In this document: positions 9,001 through 15,055 of the stretch, in pieces
Layout of the letters: each line of letters starts with the position of its first letter
Numbering within the stretch: position 1 is the first letter of the stretch
DNA from: a virus
Length of the DNA: 23,666 bases
Strand: one strand, 5' to 3'
Virus record (IMG/VR): IMGVR_UViG_3300035698_002888
Span: 1-23,666 of that record
Made by a program: the position numbers and the translations under genes
The notes under the pieces: generated by a model
What the model saw: the letters and a program-made list of their open reading frames with translations, nothing else
Databases searched by the model: none
What the model was told of the DNA's origin: nothing

Positions 9001-10921
9001 GGATGCCTCAGGAGGTTCTGTGGGTGCCCCGGCTGAAGGGTTCTACGCTCAGGGTGGTGTCTTCTTGGAGCCTACTTTCCCTAGATCCACCTTGGACCTT
9101 GGGAGTGCTGACCCGAAGGTGGTTGATGCCACTAGGGTTTTGCCTGATCCTGTTGCCCTCAATGATTGGGAGCGTCAGGTTGGGATGCGTGATGCAGCAT
9201 CCTATGGAAGCACTGCGGCAATTCCTGAGAATGTGACCTTTGAAGTGCGCCGGATTCGCCGGTTCCACAACTCTGAGGTGGGGGACGCCTTCAAGCCGCT
9301 GAGCTATGCCTACGAGATCCGAAGGGGTATCGTCACAGATTACAGTTTGGGGAACAGGCAACGACCTGTCCTTTCCGCTGTTAGCTTCATAATGAACTGG
9401 AATGATGCACAACCGGACGCAAGCCCGAAGGCTCCCGACGTTTGGAACGATGGGGACACCTATACGGGGACGAACCTTGGTGCCTTCGATGACCCCGATG
9501 TGAACATCCATGCGGGGGACTTGTTCCGCTTGCTGGATGATGACCTCTCTGTGATTGAAGAGGTGGAGATTGCAAGTATTGAGAGCACAGGCACCTTGAA
9601 GCTGTCTGCTCCTTTGAAGACGGTGAGCCCGACGGATCACCGCTTTGAGATCTACCTGAGGCAAGCTCCGGTTCCTCATGAGCAATCGAATGAACAACTT
9701 TTGGAACTGATTACAGATCAGGTGATCCATCAAACCGATGCTAATTGGGCAGCGGATACGGGTGGTTATGTGGTGAGCACTGGGGACTATTCCCTTGATG
9801 TCAATAAGCTTTATGACAGTAAGGAATCCCTCAGTGCTGCTGGTATCCGCAAAGGGGACATCGTGGTCATTGACCCTCAAGGGGTTCTGGACCAACGGGG
9901 TGTCACGACTCTTGGGGAGCGTGGGGCTCGTCCCTATGGGGATGAGGGTGTTGTAGGACGGGCCGAGCATGATCCACTAGCACCCAGTGCTTTCGATGAT
10001 AATCGTGGGTTCTATCGTGTTCAGGAAGTGGTGTTGGACTCGACTCCCTACTTGACATTGGACCCGATTTCCACATTTGCAGGTGGGCCTACAAGTACGT
10101 CCTGGGTCACTTTCGCTACAGGGGATTTTGAGTATGCAATCTACCCCACGGTGTCTGCTTCTACGGTGAGTGCTTTTGGCGATGAAGGCCAGATGGATTT
10201 GCGTCCGACAGCAGTTCGTGACGGTGGGGGTTCCTTTGAGGGGAGTGCCTTGTCGATTCAGCCTTTCTCTTACAAGGTCATCCGTCCATCAGGACTCTAT
10301 ACGAACGAAGCTATTGACCTTGTCTTGACCATCCGGGAGAGAATGCTGTCCTTGATTGAGATGTTTAGGGCAGTTATTCGAGAGAGGAAGACAGGTACCT
10401 ACTATGTATTCCAGAGGGATGAGCACATTGAGGATCTTGGGTCGTTCCTAGACTTTGAGGATGGTCTTGGTGTCATGTCTAATGCCTATATCCAGTCCCT
10501 TGTAGGAGAAGTAGACACACAGCCTTACCTCAATAACTCGGGATGCTTGTCGATGCTGGATCGAAGGTTCTGGATTCACGACTCCAAGTTGGATTTCCTG
10601 ACAGGTGCGGGGGATGGGTATTCTATGGCTCTTGTATCGGCCTCGCCAGTAGGGGCAGACCCCTACACGGCTTATACAGATGACACACCAGGAGGTGGAG
10701 GTGGAGTTCTGCCTGTTCTGCCTGAGCGGGTGGATTTGGTCTTGGGTAACACTGACAGGTTCCGTCCGATCCGGTACGTGTGGTTAGCCTATCGTACACA
10801 CAAAGTTCTCGGGACTATCTCGGGCATTCGAAGGTTCGATGAAGAATTGCCTGAAAGGTTAGCAGAAGCAGAGCGACTGGTTTTGATGGATGAGACTGTT
10901 GAGGGAGTGGCAGATGAGTGA
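1..10921 (+). CDS. Giant modular virion/tail structural protein, 5'-truncated (at least 3639 aa)
   Basis: The frame is open from the first bases of the window, so the true start lies upstream. The GTG at 23 has no Shine-Dalgarno and seven sense codons precede it. Visible length is 3639 codons, roughly 390 kDa, ending at TGA 10919-10921. I recognise no enzyme. The protein is beta-rich, acidic and poor in cysteine, and looks modular. Counting residue 1 at base 2, an EF-hand-like loop D-Y-D-D-D-G-W-N-D lies at residues 41-49. A module ending in LGF..GWRA (about 557-650) resembles one in the gene at 15056. Several short beta units follow the pattern G-x-L-x-F...G-x-x-V-x-V-x-Y. A proline-rich hinge spans residues 2308-2329. 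The C-terminus has an amphipathic helical stretch and a five-glycine linker. Its position in an unbroken tail operon supports a tail or baseplate role; the exact function is unknown. It could be a tail-surface or fibre-network protein. Confidence 0.85.
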   Translation, partial: PPLENTGVFLDGTGRVVITDDGGRSLGLIVAIVVARGDVDDYDDDGWNDENYIAQGRAGTNPYPFFEFAVGDQNPAAGTGDLTASQLSSLDGGLSQGRGDQIVGVRYTVSSTKVWWTRNDRYEIRFGWVGSAQKWEPYKGSAPRDLGRLYLDQTYSMNPKVANLPLNAELPGITATPDVYAMIRVGETPSLSLPVERILVRPNNEVAGGFDFTGFETYSAVMGQSNGVLEFNPSFAEQNAGKSIWYGFKTFSEMDDGILGKLSDALLTPLFLAPIPGPSDFPLLRFGNRAYLQATLFNTDAELDGAFPSPQAGEVFVSLSTGRLRFSTDDLSKADPDNTLLFDKHFFGEDVVYDGVALNQVPQPTKAPVQLVDSDGNAAVAGSGDLFIPDMSALPEDDYSVDILHRGLGVSGILNTYDMTGATPMYASEIPGVRPGGDTLTANWTGRVRQVEDGVGDTIVFSKKGATTEIRVKDRTEDLPDRDYEVPKGTAYVAREGAAAVSGITISKVKLSRADLQEWVDEPLYFLQSTVIPATHTRFGRLVSRNRDLFRFTYDEVLYFNASGTDETWASASLPAASSYTPEEVAASINTAITGTGQAYALNGRLVIEAGDPDTEAVEIGWGITTGKDLSGCAVLGFMPGWRAQGGTTNWLPDSGVGLGLYRSPVNMGRIDATPDLQATGRVEDLVLSSDIQPTPFFFLNQPPLQDVAGIDEGVFFNFQTQIVEGENVTLVNRPLQHYEDIIHRFGQVKFDWVSGDGVEGNVERATSVLGFGYDSIVPESMLGAPGIGGSFLISPDGGPAQFQDPDTDYVLPDSGTSGQALLVERFGSRVSSGALGQMVEGSTTFEDTDADFSAMQPGYRLKIMSGENLGSFILEEVLSSTSLRISPAALATTETPVVWSLYEGFTKDVYDPSLLADFIYQPFNHVQEEPFKVKLLSPVGEMPADAAAQESTRLVANMEAALESGRQIALRYGLTVATISNTTALTALVQEELGSIANNSLQVPVGRISTESFSVRVGTTLYQHGSGLTGVANFSADPGDSIEYLNTISIDGDEGLLKFGTGVLAEFNAAPVWYVEVFLPAASLASNAAEYEPKTGTLNLSALDMSTWADTEVYFVEQMITEERLDIVLSPQVGTFAFNSPVPAGSIVEVQYWRADLEGRKVGDEVVEFLPVFIRDEAAERLTDSVYHFNVVKNTVFGSVEPVVYLGPVQQNFGTQDCIIDYPSNLDGQGRITFLQQRIPTQVTVKVSYAVLEAQKGERVYESSQKPIYRPPFFIKENLDRFGLRGDRRDDFEAGQLLRFGESCFYVRGVDYWSDSGITGVEIFPSTVDEVGSRAPANDAISVMTAEPITTVVDPDGSSPVATTAVEGFMFSVDTGVFPFEPISKGQKSISFLGDLTSFAVVGHLFEIGGYPYMISEVTLNDDGTRTKLSVTSGFAAPFVVGDSPTIKLSYRPVYAPSSRAFIGVGALLQDEDYELVLYGEIVGGLEQPGRTLRETIDYEIEPSSGNLQLLEPLQDPLQTGQSLSLSYTKIRGLQPFLQDGVVAFPRFSADFLHTVLPDEDNGLQGGRVTGTYTFRNPDSFYFRIMTLSSFLAEAAQEALDDIQAKRPAGGPILASVGGSENWEQGRFGLASERRHLLDKDRAARTFLDFYNSNIVAFEQVEETINGAFIGDRDGKFRFYVGRDKEILTPGFEDPIMGILTPRNIWSEVFNEVDSSLDLWFIENDYIVDPADVTMADGVLEGWLPDADDLNGLLVHQGSLVRNDIDDVIMVRTGKPSVKYVAGPIPRFASRAKGAFALMSDQHRFSRLFPTTTRAYTLTGPGVGADPAHGDTGVYTAGRTIDGEFRKTAGSMIAQLHNTVVGDITGVKEAFLSKRYSRGHVWGYFPDGIPAGMFDGGASLALDRPCVVAFPVQLGEVPIDPDTGYPDDSQLLSQGGVVKDALSGDPDLIVPGFREGDQIQWGQPDGDLYEVFYRQSIDIFGSPVLTGVFVEEVLYGCVLTLMDNAGSSINNSKAVLAGTTPSAGIPLEDLPVLRGDTVYVGPPLGSQTAGPGLSTDSPDFETIQTMSEGLSTYRSGFDLTIKEDGGIIDRTLPSFEDPSFFGLKEMFGQKPPDPVSAIEGPVEFLYLNQNPLRVPALDGLDKDDSGDYQLPYMKATSTELDRFDEIGSVLPGIMTTVDLGGLAVYPDEALGSDGVVVGAIGVGFMASEPATLLSEQADVDRLTHYPAELGVGDVAQYDLLFVQVPSSLTFDGSTGILSVGAVNSTGIVESLLEPPRFPTQTADLSLAAKVAPEMRYTFENYAGYVDPTPPPDPQVPPPPLPPLPPIYPGLVIIEDTVTNEVWLDFQSINLPVLYDGLVMDVGGLNDLFAANSNNLLRIDVIARTDPNVTLPAPPPPNPGGDIILSIYIQTLQSWSYDYQGTLTGPAFHAAVPLCGHDGGPAHISPNMQIYLQPLVPILPWGACPPGLEAIWVIPHTLIGNVRQSLYGDEFTLSINTVTNATPPDPLPPFVAAGPGESTTAWISPDRLTFNEVIDMQWMMPRGFVHPMSGLPMESSLHVESSLLTGGADWCDLYSYANGGYPFTFLERSGGLGSWADATGGTVERGSVKVMAFEGYNNTAITGTDVTFSALPSNLNNATSVICVGTGKSESIYNALLIGAGLEDKYDNRVTEISATSGAISNVEPGDVLVIKEGIDPTYPATTKAGTSLVRHAVEPTVGLEYRETLPITFAGTGAGWCPVEFPETVSFDAGTRDLTVSFLPEAPLSPVVVNGKKSGFKASDVVYIIRSRSGLQSSDATIYAESVISAAYTGIVSPSTEAVFATTVWKDALNNPLLPAQVAILLDKPYPVSGMSYLPMGVGGEQGLPDNNCVGFHDLASAVQNSVFGVALTTLDTENIFGSGNTTDLLFDAHTGGAAGGIMPTSGAGWLGVFEGTPVSAVLFQADSTQPLYPWVPLTMDIGGITATQWAGLNAVAGSAGAAVAPANLYVRCLLPGSQLTLGDASGGSVGAPAEGFYAQGGVFLEPTFPRSTLDLGSADPKVVDATRVLPDPVALNDWERQVGMRDAASYGSTAAIPENVTFEVRRIRRFHNSEVGDAFKPLSYAYEIRRGIVTDYSLGNRQRPVLSAVSFIMNWNDAQPDASPKAPDVWNDGDTYTGTNLGAFDDPDVNIHAGDLFRLLDDDLSVIEEVEIASIESTGTLKLSAPLKTVSPTDHRFEIYLRQAPVPHEQSNEQLLELITDQVIHQTDANWAADTGGYVVSTGDYSLDVNKLYDSKESLSAAGIRKGDIVVIDPQGVLDQRGVTTLGERGARPYGDEGVVGRAEHDPLAPSAFDDNRGFYRVQEVVLDSTPYLTLDPISTFAGGPTSTSWVTFATGDFEYAIYPTVSASTVSAFGDEGQMDLRPTAVRDGGGSFEGSALSIQPFSYKVIRPSGLYTNEAIDLVLTIRERMLSLIEMFRAVIRERKTGTYYVFQRDEHIEDLGSFLDFEDGLGVMSNAYIQSLVGEVDTQPYLNNSGCLSMLDRRFWIHDSKLDFLTGAGDGYSMALVSASPVGADPYTAYTDDTPGGGGGVLPVLPERVDLVLGNTDRFRPIRYVWLAYRTHKVLGTISGIRRFDEELPERLAEAERLVLMDETVEGVADE
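6923..7528 (+). other. Proline-rich hinge region inside the giant protein
   Basis: Three proline-rich segments lie in frame within the giant gene. The first (6923-6988) has 14 prolines in 22 residues, including PPPP and PPLPP. The second (7175-7198) reads PAPPPPNP. The third (7508-7528) reads PPDPLPP. They enclose two segments of about 62 and 103 residues that look like small beta domains. Such stretches usually form extended, stiff linkers. Here they divide the visible protein into an N-terminal part of about 2300 residues and a C-terminal part of about 1110 residues. The boundary could mark an old gene fusion, but that is inference. Confidence 0.7.
10901..10907 (+). promoter_or_regulatory. 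Ribosome binding site for the small gene at 10914
   Basis: GAGGGAG ends six bases before ATG 10914, inside the last codons of the giant gene. It supports ATG 10914 as a real start. The start and the upstream stop share an 8-base overlap (ATGAGTGA), which suggests translational coupling. Confidence 0.6.
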
Positions 10922-11141
10922 TGCCGTAGCGCAAGCCCGTAAAAAAGCTGGAAGAGATGGGGATTGACCTGAGTGGTTGGTCGAAAAAGATCCCAAGGTT
11001 GTAGGGGCAGTTGGAGGTCAGGTCGATGCCTTGACTAAGGTTCGTGACTTGCTTTCACAGACCTTGGCAGGTGACCAGAAGCGTTTGGCTATCCTGAGAG
11101 AGCAGAAAGCTCGCTTGAAGCATGGTGGAGGAGGCTCCTGA
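10914..11141 (+). CDS. Small 75-codon tail-operon protein with a broken reading frame
   Basis: The start ATG 10914 and the stop TGA 11139-11141 are in the same frame, but codon 18 is an in-frame TGA (10965-10967). Translation in that frame gives a 17-residue N-terminus, the stop, then 57 residues ending in GGGGS. Moving to the +1 frame at the A6 run (10941-10946) and back at the A5 run (10984-10988) removes the stop. The product then begins MSDAVAQARKKLEEMGIDLS and rejoins at KDPKVVGAVGG. The restored 75-residue protein is charged and mostly helical, with a predicted helix from about residue 33 to 68. It overlaps the giant gene by 8 bases and the next ATG by one base (TGATG), as expected of a real gene. 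Compensating homopolymer errors are the simplest explanation. UGA readthrough (the next base is C, a leaky context) or real frameshifting are alternatives. Function is unknown. Confidence 0.6.
10941..10988 (+). other. Frame-disrupted segment between two A runs
   Basis: The segment starts with AAAAAA (10941-10946) and ends with AAAAA (10984-10988). In the frame set by ATG 10914 it contains TGA 10965. In the +1 frame it is fully open and reads KLEEMGIDLSGWSK. One base fewer in the first run and one more in the second would make the whole gene continuous with no net length change. Confidence 0.65.
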
Positions 11142-14113
11142 TGACTGATGGTGAGTGGGGGACAATTGAATTTAAGGTTCCAGACTTCATGGAGGATGCC
11201 AAAGAGGCAGTGAACAGTGTTGCTGAAGTACTGATCGCTGTTTTAGATGTTTCTCTCGCTGCCTTGCGTCTTGCCAAGGCATTCCTCATTGGGTATCTGG
11301 ATCCAATTGCTGCGATTGTGCAACAGCTTTTGCAAGAGGTGAAGAATATCATTCGTGACCTCAGGCAGTTGGGTGTGTATATCACAGGTGACTGGAAGCT
11401 CATGTCCTTCCCTTACGATGAGATTCGTGGAGGCTTTGCAGATTACGAACGGCGTATGATTGCACGCTTGACGGATCACACAGACCCCACACGTCCCGAC
11501 GTGTCTGCTGATACAGCCGTATTGAGTGTGTTTTTCTATTTGTCAGTGGATGCCTCTGATATCCAAAGGCTTATCAGGTTCATTAAGCAGCTTATCAGGT
11601 ACTTCAACCAGACTTACAATGACCCATCGGGACCGCCCGTGCCCTACATCACTGAGGTGAAGTATGGGCTTGAAGCGGCCAACACAACAAACATTCTTCA
11701 ACTTGGGGATCTTGGGTCCTTCTTCACTTCGGAGGATTCCCCTCCGAATGTGGCTCAGGCAAAGTGGAAGGTTTCTTCTCCTGTCAAGAAGAATCCTTAC
11801 ATGCCTTTCCCCGCACTTCCCCCTGGTGGGTTCATCGTCACGGTGTCTACCATCAAGGATGGTATTCCCTTGTCCTATGACCGGCCTAGACCATCCAGTG
11901 GTACTGAGGATGCAGAAGTAGGTGGTCAGGCGCAGCCCCGAGAGACAGGGCTTGTCAGGGATGAGGAAGGTCGTCCTGTGGTGCTCCATGGGGGATGGGA
12001 CATGCTATCCTTCCCTGATTCTCTGTACTACAACTATGCCATTGTGGGAGGTAAGGTTAAGGACGGGGCCACAAGGATTTTCGGCACTCTCCCTGATGGG
12101 AGCATCCTTCCTTTGGAGAAGCTTTACCAGTTTGGGCAATACATCCTTCAACGGACCTTTTATGTCCCAGTATCTACTTCTGCAACACAGTGGGCTATGG
12201 GAGAGTTTTCAGAACTTCTCAAGTGGGAGGACATGCCGTATCATGCTGTTCCTGTAGTGGAAGAGGATGGGACGATCTCATTAGTCCCAGAGGAGCAACC
12301 CGCTGGGGTTGTGTATGTTAGGATAGCTTCCACAACAGCAGAGACAGCAGCTTCAGGGTTGACTGCACAAGCTCATATTGGTTCTGATGGAGTTGAGATT
12401 CCAGGGGTACCTGGAACAGGGGGTTTTGCCTATGACTTCAATGAGTTTGCTGCTGTTAAGGATGCTCCTGGGTTAGCCATTGTTCCGCAAGTTTTTGGGT
12501 ATACCAGTGCAAGTGCCTTTTCAGACTCCCGTGCAGCCGTTTTCCCCGGTGCATACACCAAGGATTACATGGAGGCCCTGAAGGCAGCTTTATTAGTACT
12601 GTTTTTAGCTCGTCCTGACCTAGTCCCGCTTGATGAAGTCGAGCCTTCTTTGACCAAAGAGCAAAAGGAGGGTCTTGCGAATGGAACCATGATCATTAAC
12701 CAGGTTGCTCAGACACGTTGTGGGTTGGAAAAGTTTCAGCATCTCAATGGTCTTTTGTACCCTGAGTACCGTAAGAAGATTGAAGAAAGGGAGGCAAACC
12801 CACTGGAGTTTAGGGAGGGTTTGCTAGACCAGATTGAAAGGGTGGCACAGGATGTCTATAGTAAGACCGGGCCTATGCCTGAAGTGGAGAAGGTTGTTGT
12901 AGAGAGCACTCAAAATCTCCGCTTCGTGACATGGAAAGAGATCCTTGAGGGTGTTCATGGGGATCTGGCTTTATCAGAGCACCCCCCTGATGATGTCACC
13001 TTATTGGGATCCTTGTCTAATAAGACACTCTTTCAAGGTTTAGCACAGAATCCTTACAGCATGGAAATTCCTGATGTGGTCATCACAAATCTGTTCAGGA
13101 ATTCTGAAAATGTGATCCTTGACAGGACCCCTGGCATGTTGACAGCACGGTTGGGGGAGGATGATTCAAGTTATCAGTTGCCCCTTGAGGTTCCTGAGGC
13201 TTTGGTGGGACAATTTTTGGCCAGTGTGTCTCCGACTTTGTTACCTCTGTATGAGAAAAGCATTGTGACTCGTTCGGAGGCTCTCACTTCCGATGAGGTC
13301 CCGCCTCCTGAAGAGGGGTCCATCAGAGTTAAGCCTGAGTATGAGTTTTTGGTGGCAATATGGGAAAGGGCTACGCCTGAGCAAGGTTCTGCGGATCTGT
13401 CTCCTGTGTATTATGTGAATCAAAAGGATTTGTCCGCAGAGGGCTTTGCTGTTGAGGATGGCACTACAGGAATCATGTACTGCCGGGGGTTGTTTGCCAG
13501 TTATCAAAATGGGGTTCTGTTCCAAGAAGCTGCCACAGCACTAGGGATTGCCGCTTCTGCCTTCCGCCGGTCTCCTGAAGATGGGGAGTGGGTTGCCCTA
13601 CGGTTCTTCGATCAGTTCCCAGGGTTTGATAAATATATGTCGATCCTTTTGAACTGGGTTGAAGCTATTTCCCGGAGCCTTGATTCTATCTTGGACACCC
13701 TAGAGAAGTACATTGAGTTTGTGGAGGCCCGGATCATTGAGCTTCAACAGTTGATCAAGCGCATCAATGCCTTGATCCAATCCTTGTTGGGCTTCACCTT
13801 CAAAATCCCACAGTGCTCGGCATTGGCTTTGGTGTCTAACGGGACAGCAGGAGTGTTGTCGGATTTAGTGAGTGCAGCAAACAAGCCCCAGGATAGCCCT
13901 CTTTCTTATGGGGCTGGGTTAGCTGTGGTTATCCCTTTCGGTCCTGCCTTTGCTATGGATATTGTAAGGATCATCTATGACACACAAGCGGGATCCCCAG
14001 ACCCTAATAAGATGATGTCAAGCAAGAGTTCTCTTTCGGCAGCGATGTTCAGTGTGGACACCATTCCCGAAGATGTGCCGATCCCACCTACGGATCCGCC
14101 TGATGTGTTGTAG
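11141..14113 (+). CDS. Structural protein of unknown function, 990 aa, with helical termini
   Basis: The start ATG 11141 overlaps the previous stop (TGATG) and has a strong GGAGGAGG at 11127-11134, six bases upstream. The gene ends at TAG 14113. Residues about 29-78 form a long helical stretch rich in Ala, Leu, Ile and Val that could be amphipathic or membrane-active. The middle (about 90-830) is mixed alpha/beta with no motif I recognise. Residues about 837-886 form a heptad-like coiled coil (repeated I/L/V with E, K and R). After it comes a glycine- and alanine-rich, partly hydrophobic region (about 895-947, including AVVIPFGPAFAMDIVRII) and a proline-rich tail. It is too short, and not helical enough overall, to be a convincing tape measure. 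Its position between the giant protein and the baseplate cluster suggests a tail or baseplate component, which is inference. Confidence 0.85.
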   Translation: MTDGEWGTIEFKVPDFMEDAKEAVNSVAEVLIAVLDVSLAALRLAKAFLIGYLDPIAAIVQQLLQEVKNIIRDLRQLGVYITGDWKLMSFPYDEIRGGFADYERRMIARLTDHTDPTRPDVSADTAVLSVFFYLSVDASDIQRLIRFIKQLIRYFNQTYNDPSGPPVPYITEVKYGLEAANTTNILQLGDLGSFFTSEDSPPNVAQAKWKVSSPVKKNPYMPFPALPPGGFIVTVSTIKDGIPLSYDRPRPSSGTEDAEVGGQAQPRETGLVRDEEGRPVVLHGGWDMLSFPDSLYYNYAIVGGKVKDGATRIFGTLPDGSILPLEKLYQFGQYILQRTFYVPVSTSATQWAMGEFSELLKWEDMPYHAVPVVEEDGTISLVPEEQPAGVVYVRIASTTAETAASGLTAQAHIGSDGVEIPGVPGTGGFAYDFNEFAAVKDAPGLAIVPQVFGYTSASAFSDSRAAVFPGAYTKDYMEALKAALLVLFLARPDLVPLDEVEPSLTKEQKEGLANGTMIINQVAQTRCGLEKFQHLNGLLYPEYRKKIEEREANPLEFREGLLDQIERVAQDVYSKTGPMPEVEKVVVESTQNLRFVTWKEILEGVHGDLALSEHPPDDVTLLGSLSNKTLFQGLAQNPYSMEIPDVVITNLFRNSENVILDRTPGMLTARLGEDDSSYQLPLEVPEALVGQFLASVSPTLLPLYEKSIVTRSEALTSDEVPPPEEGSIRVKPEYEFLVAIWERATPEQGSADLSPVYYVNQKDLSAEGFAVEDGTTGIMYCRGLFASYQNGVLFQEAATALGIAASAFRRSPEDGEWVALRFFDQFPGFDKYMSILLNWVEAISRSLDSILDTLEKYIEFVEARIIELQQLIKRINALIQSLLGFTFKIPQCSALALVSNGTAGVLSDLVSAANKPQDSPLSYGAGLAVVIPFGPAFAMDIVRIIYDTQAGSPDPNKMMSSKSSLSAAMFSVDTIPEDVPIPPTDPPDVL

Positions 14114-14117
14114 GAGG
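14112..14117 (+). promoter_or_regulatory. Ribosome binding site overlapping the stop of the 990-aa gene
   Basis: AGGAGG begins within the TAG stop (14111-14113) and ends six bases before ATG 14124. It is a perfect Shine-Dalgarno core and fixes the start of the 295-residue gene. Confidence 0.8.
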
Positions 14118-14123
14118 TAGCTT

Positions 14124-15011
14124 ATGGCAACATTCTCTAGGATGGGTGCCTTCCCTGTAGGGTATTTCCGAGCCTTCTCCAGTTGGCTATTGCGGAATCG
14201 TGTAGAGGTTTCTCCTCGGATTGCCGTCATTAATGCAGAGCTTGTTCGTATAGGCTCTGTGACTGTGACTTATGCGACCAAAGAGGATGCAGATGGAAGC
14301 ACCCGAGCCACAGAGGATAGAAAAGGGTTCAGTGTGACCCGTAATTCTTCCTTGGAGCGGTTGTGCCGTGCCTACGTTGTAAACGGCGGGAATCCTTACG
14401 ACATTTCATCCTTTATGTATCCTGACGCTACAGAGATTATCTCAGAAAATGAGGATGGATCCTTCGTAGTGGTTGAGAGCTACCCTTACGGTGGTGTGGT
14501 TGCACCACGTTCGGCTGAGTATAACGAACCCATACCGGTAGAGGGAAAAGCTACCGGATATGAGCAGTACAAGGGAGGGATGCCCCGCCATAGTGGTTAC
14601 TACGCTGCTCGTCAAGGGGGTCGGACAGACCGGGGCTCTTATGACTCTAATACGGTGGTTCGTTATATGCACCAAATGCGGTCATGGGTAAACCAGACGA
14701 TAAAGCAACGTTTGCAGGATATAGAGTGGAGGATTATCAAGCTTTGTGACTTGAGGGAACAGTTGCTTAAGGAACGGGATGAGGTTTTGATGCAGGCGTT
14801 TGGAGGGGCCCTCCAAGGAGTGGCCACTTTTGACGATGAAAGATTTACTTCATCACTTCGAGTCCAGAACCTTATTCAGGATATGGATGAACTTCTTTAT
14901 GATGTTGATGAGGATGGTGCTGTGCAAGGGTATTCTCCTGGTGGGATGTCAGGATTTCATCCCTTTACCTTTGACGATGTGTCCTCTGAAGTTCGGGACC
15001 CCTTGGGATGA
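14124..15011 (+). CDS. Virion-associated protein of unknown function, 295 aa, with coiled coil
   Basis: ATG 14124 follows a perfect AGGAGG and lies ten bases after the previous stop. The gene ends at TGA 15009-15011. The N-terminal 40 residues are basic and aromatic, with motif FPVGYFRAFSSWLLRNRVEV. Residues about 70-110 contain SSLERLCRAYVVNGGNPYDIS, broken here only by reading order, followed by FMYP. Residues about 178-227 form a charged coiled coil (VNQTIKQRLQDIEWRIIKL and onward). The C-terminal part holds an acidic D-V-D-E-D-G loop near residue 260, resembling an incomplete calcium-binding loop, and a glycine-rich end. There is no signal peptide or membrane segment. I do not recognise the family. 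Its place just ahead of the W-like gene suggests a baseplate or tail-tube-end component. Confidence 0.8.
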   Translation: MATFSRMGAFPVGYFRAFSSWLLRNRVEVSPRIAVINAELVRIGSVTVTYATKEDADGSTRATEDRKGFSVTRNSSLERLCRAYVVNGGNPYDISSFMYPDATEIISENEDGSFVVVESYPYGGVVAPRSAEYNEPIPVEGKATGYEQYKGGMPRHSGYYAARQGGRTDRGSYDSNTVVRYMHQMRSWVNQTIKQRLQDIEWRIIKLCDLREQLLKERDEVLMQAFGGALQGVATFDDERFTSSLRVQNLIQDMDELLYDVDEDGAVQGYSPGGMSGFHPFTFDDVSSEVRDPLG

Positions 15012-15046
15012 GCCGGTGTCTTGGTTATATCCAGCATCCTTTAGGT

Positions 15047-15053
15047 AGGTGAT
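15047..15053 (+). promoter_or_regulatory. Ribosome binding site for the W-like gene
   Basis: AGGTGAT matches the 3' part of the extended Shine-Dalgarno AGGAGGTGAT. Its AGG lies six bases before ATG 15056. It supports this start and is the only clear signal in the 44-base gap after the 295-residue gene. Confidence 0.6.
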
Positions 15054-15055
15054 TA

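Noticed and set aside
9008-9970. 320-codon open frame on the minus strand
   Set aside because: Antisense to the giant gene, with no operon context. Its openness is explained by plus-strand codons that rarely create stops on the other strand.
10914-10967. General reassignment of TGA to tryptophan in this phage
   Set aside because: Thousands of codons in the other genes contain no in-frame TGA, and several genes end at TGA exactly where the next gene starts.
11127-11139. Hairpin AGGAG-G-CTCCT hiding the ribosome binding site of the 990-residue gene
   Set aside because: The full palindrome would need a one-base loop, which is not possible; the shorter three-pair version is too weak to matter.
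11141-14113. Tape measure protein
   Set aside because: Only the ends are clearly helical, and the long middle is mixed alpha/beta. In most phages the tape measure lies further upstream, probably before this window.
15008-15052. 14-codon mini-gene overlapping the stop of the 295-residue gene (ATGA)
   Set aside because: No clear ribosome binding site of its own and too short to judge. More likely the spacer carrying the Shine-Dalgarno of the next gene.
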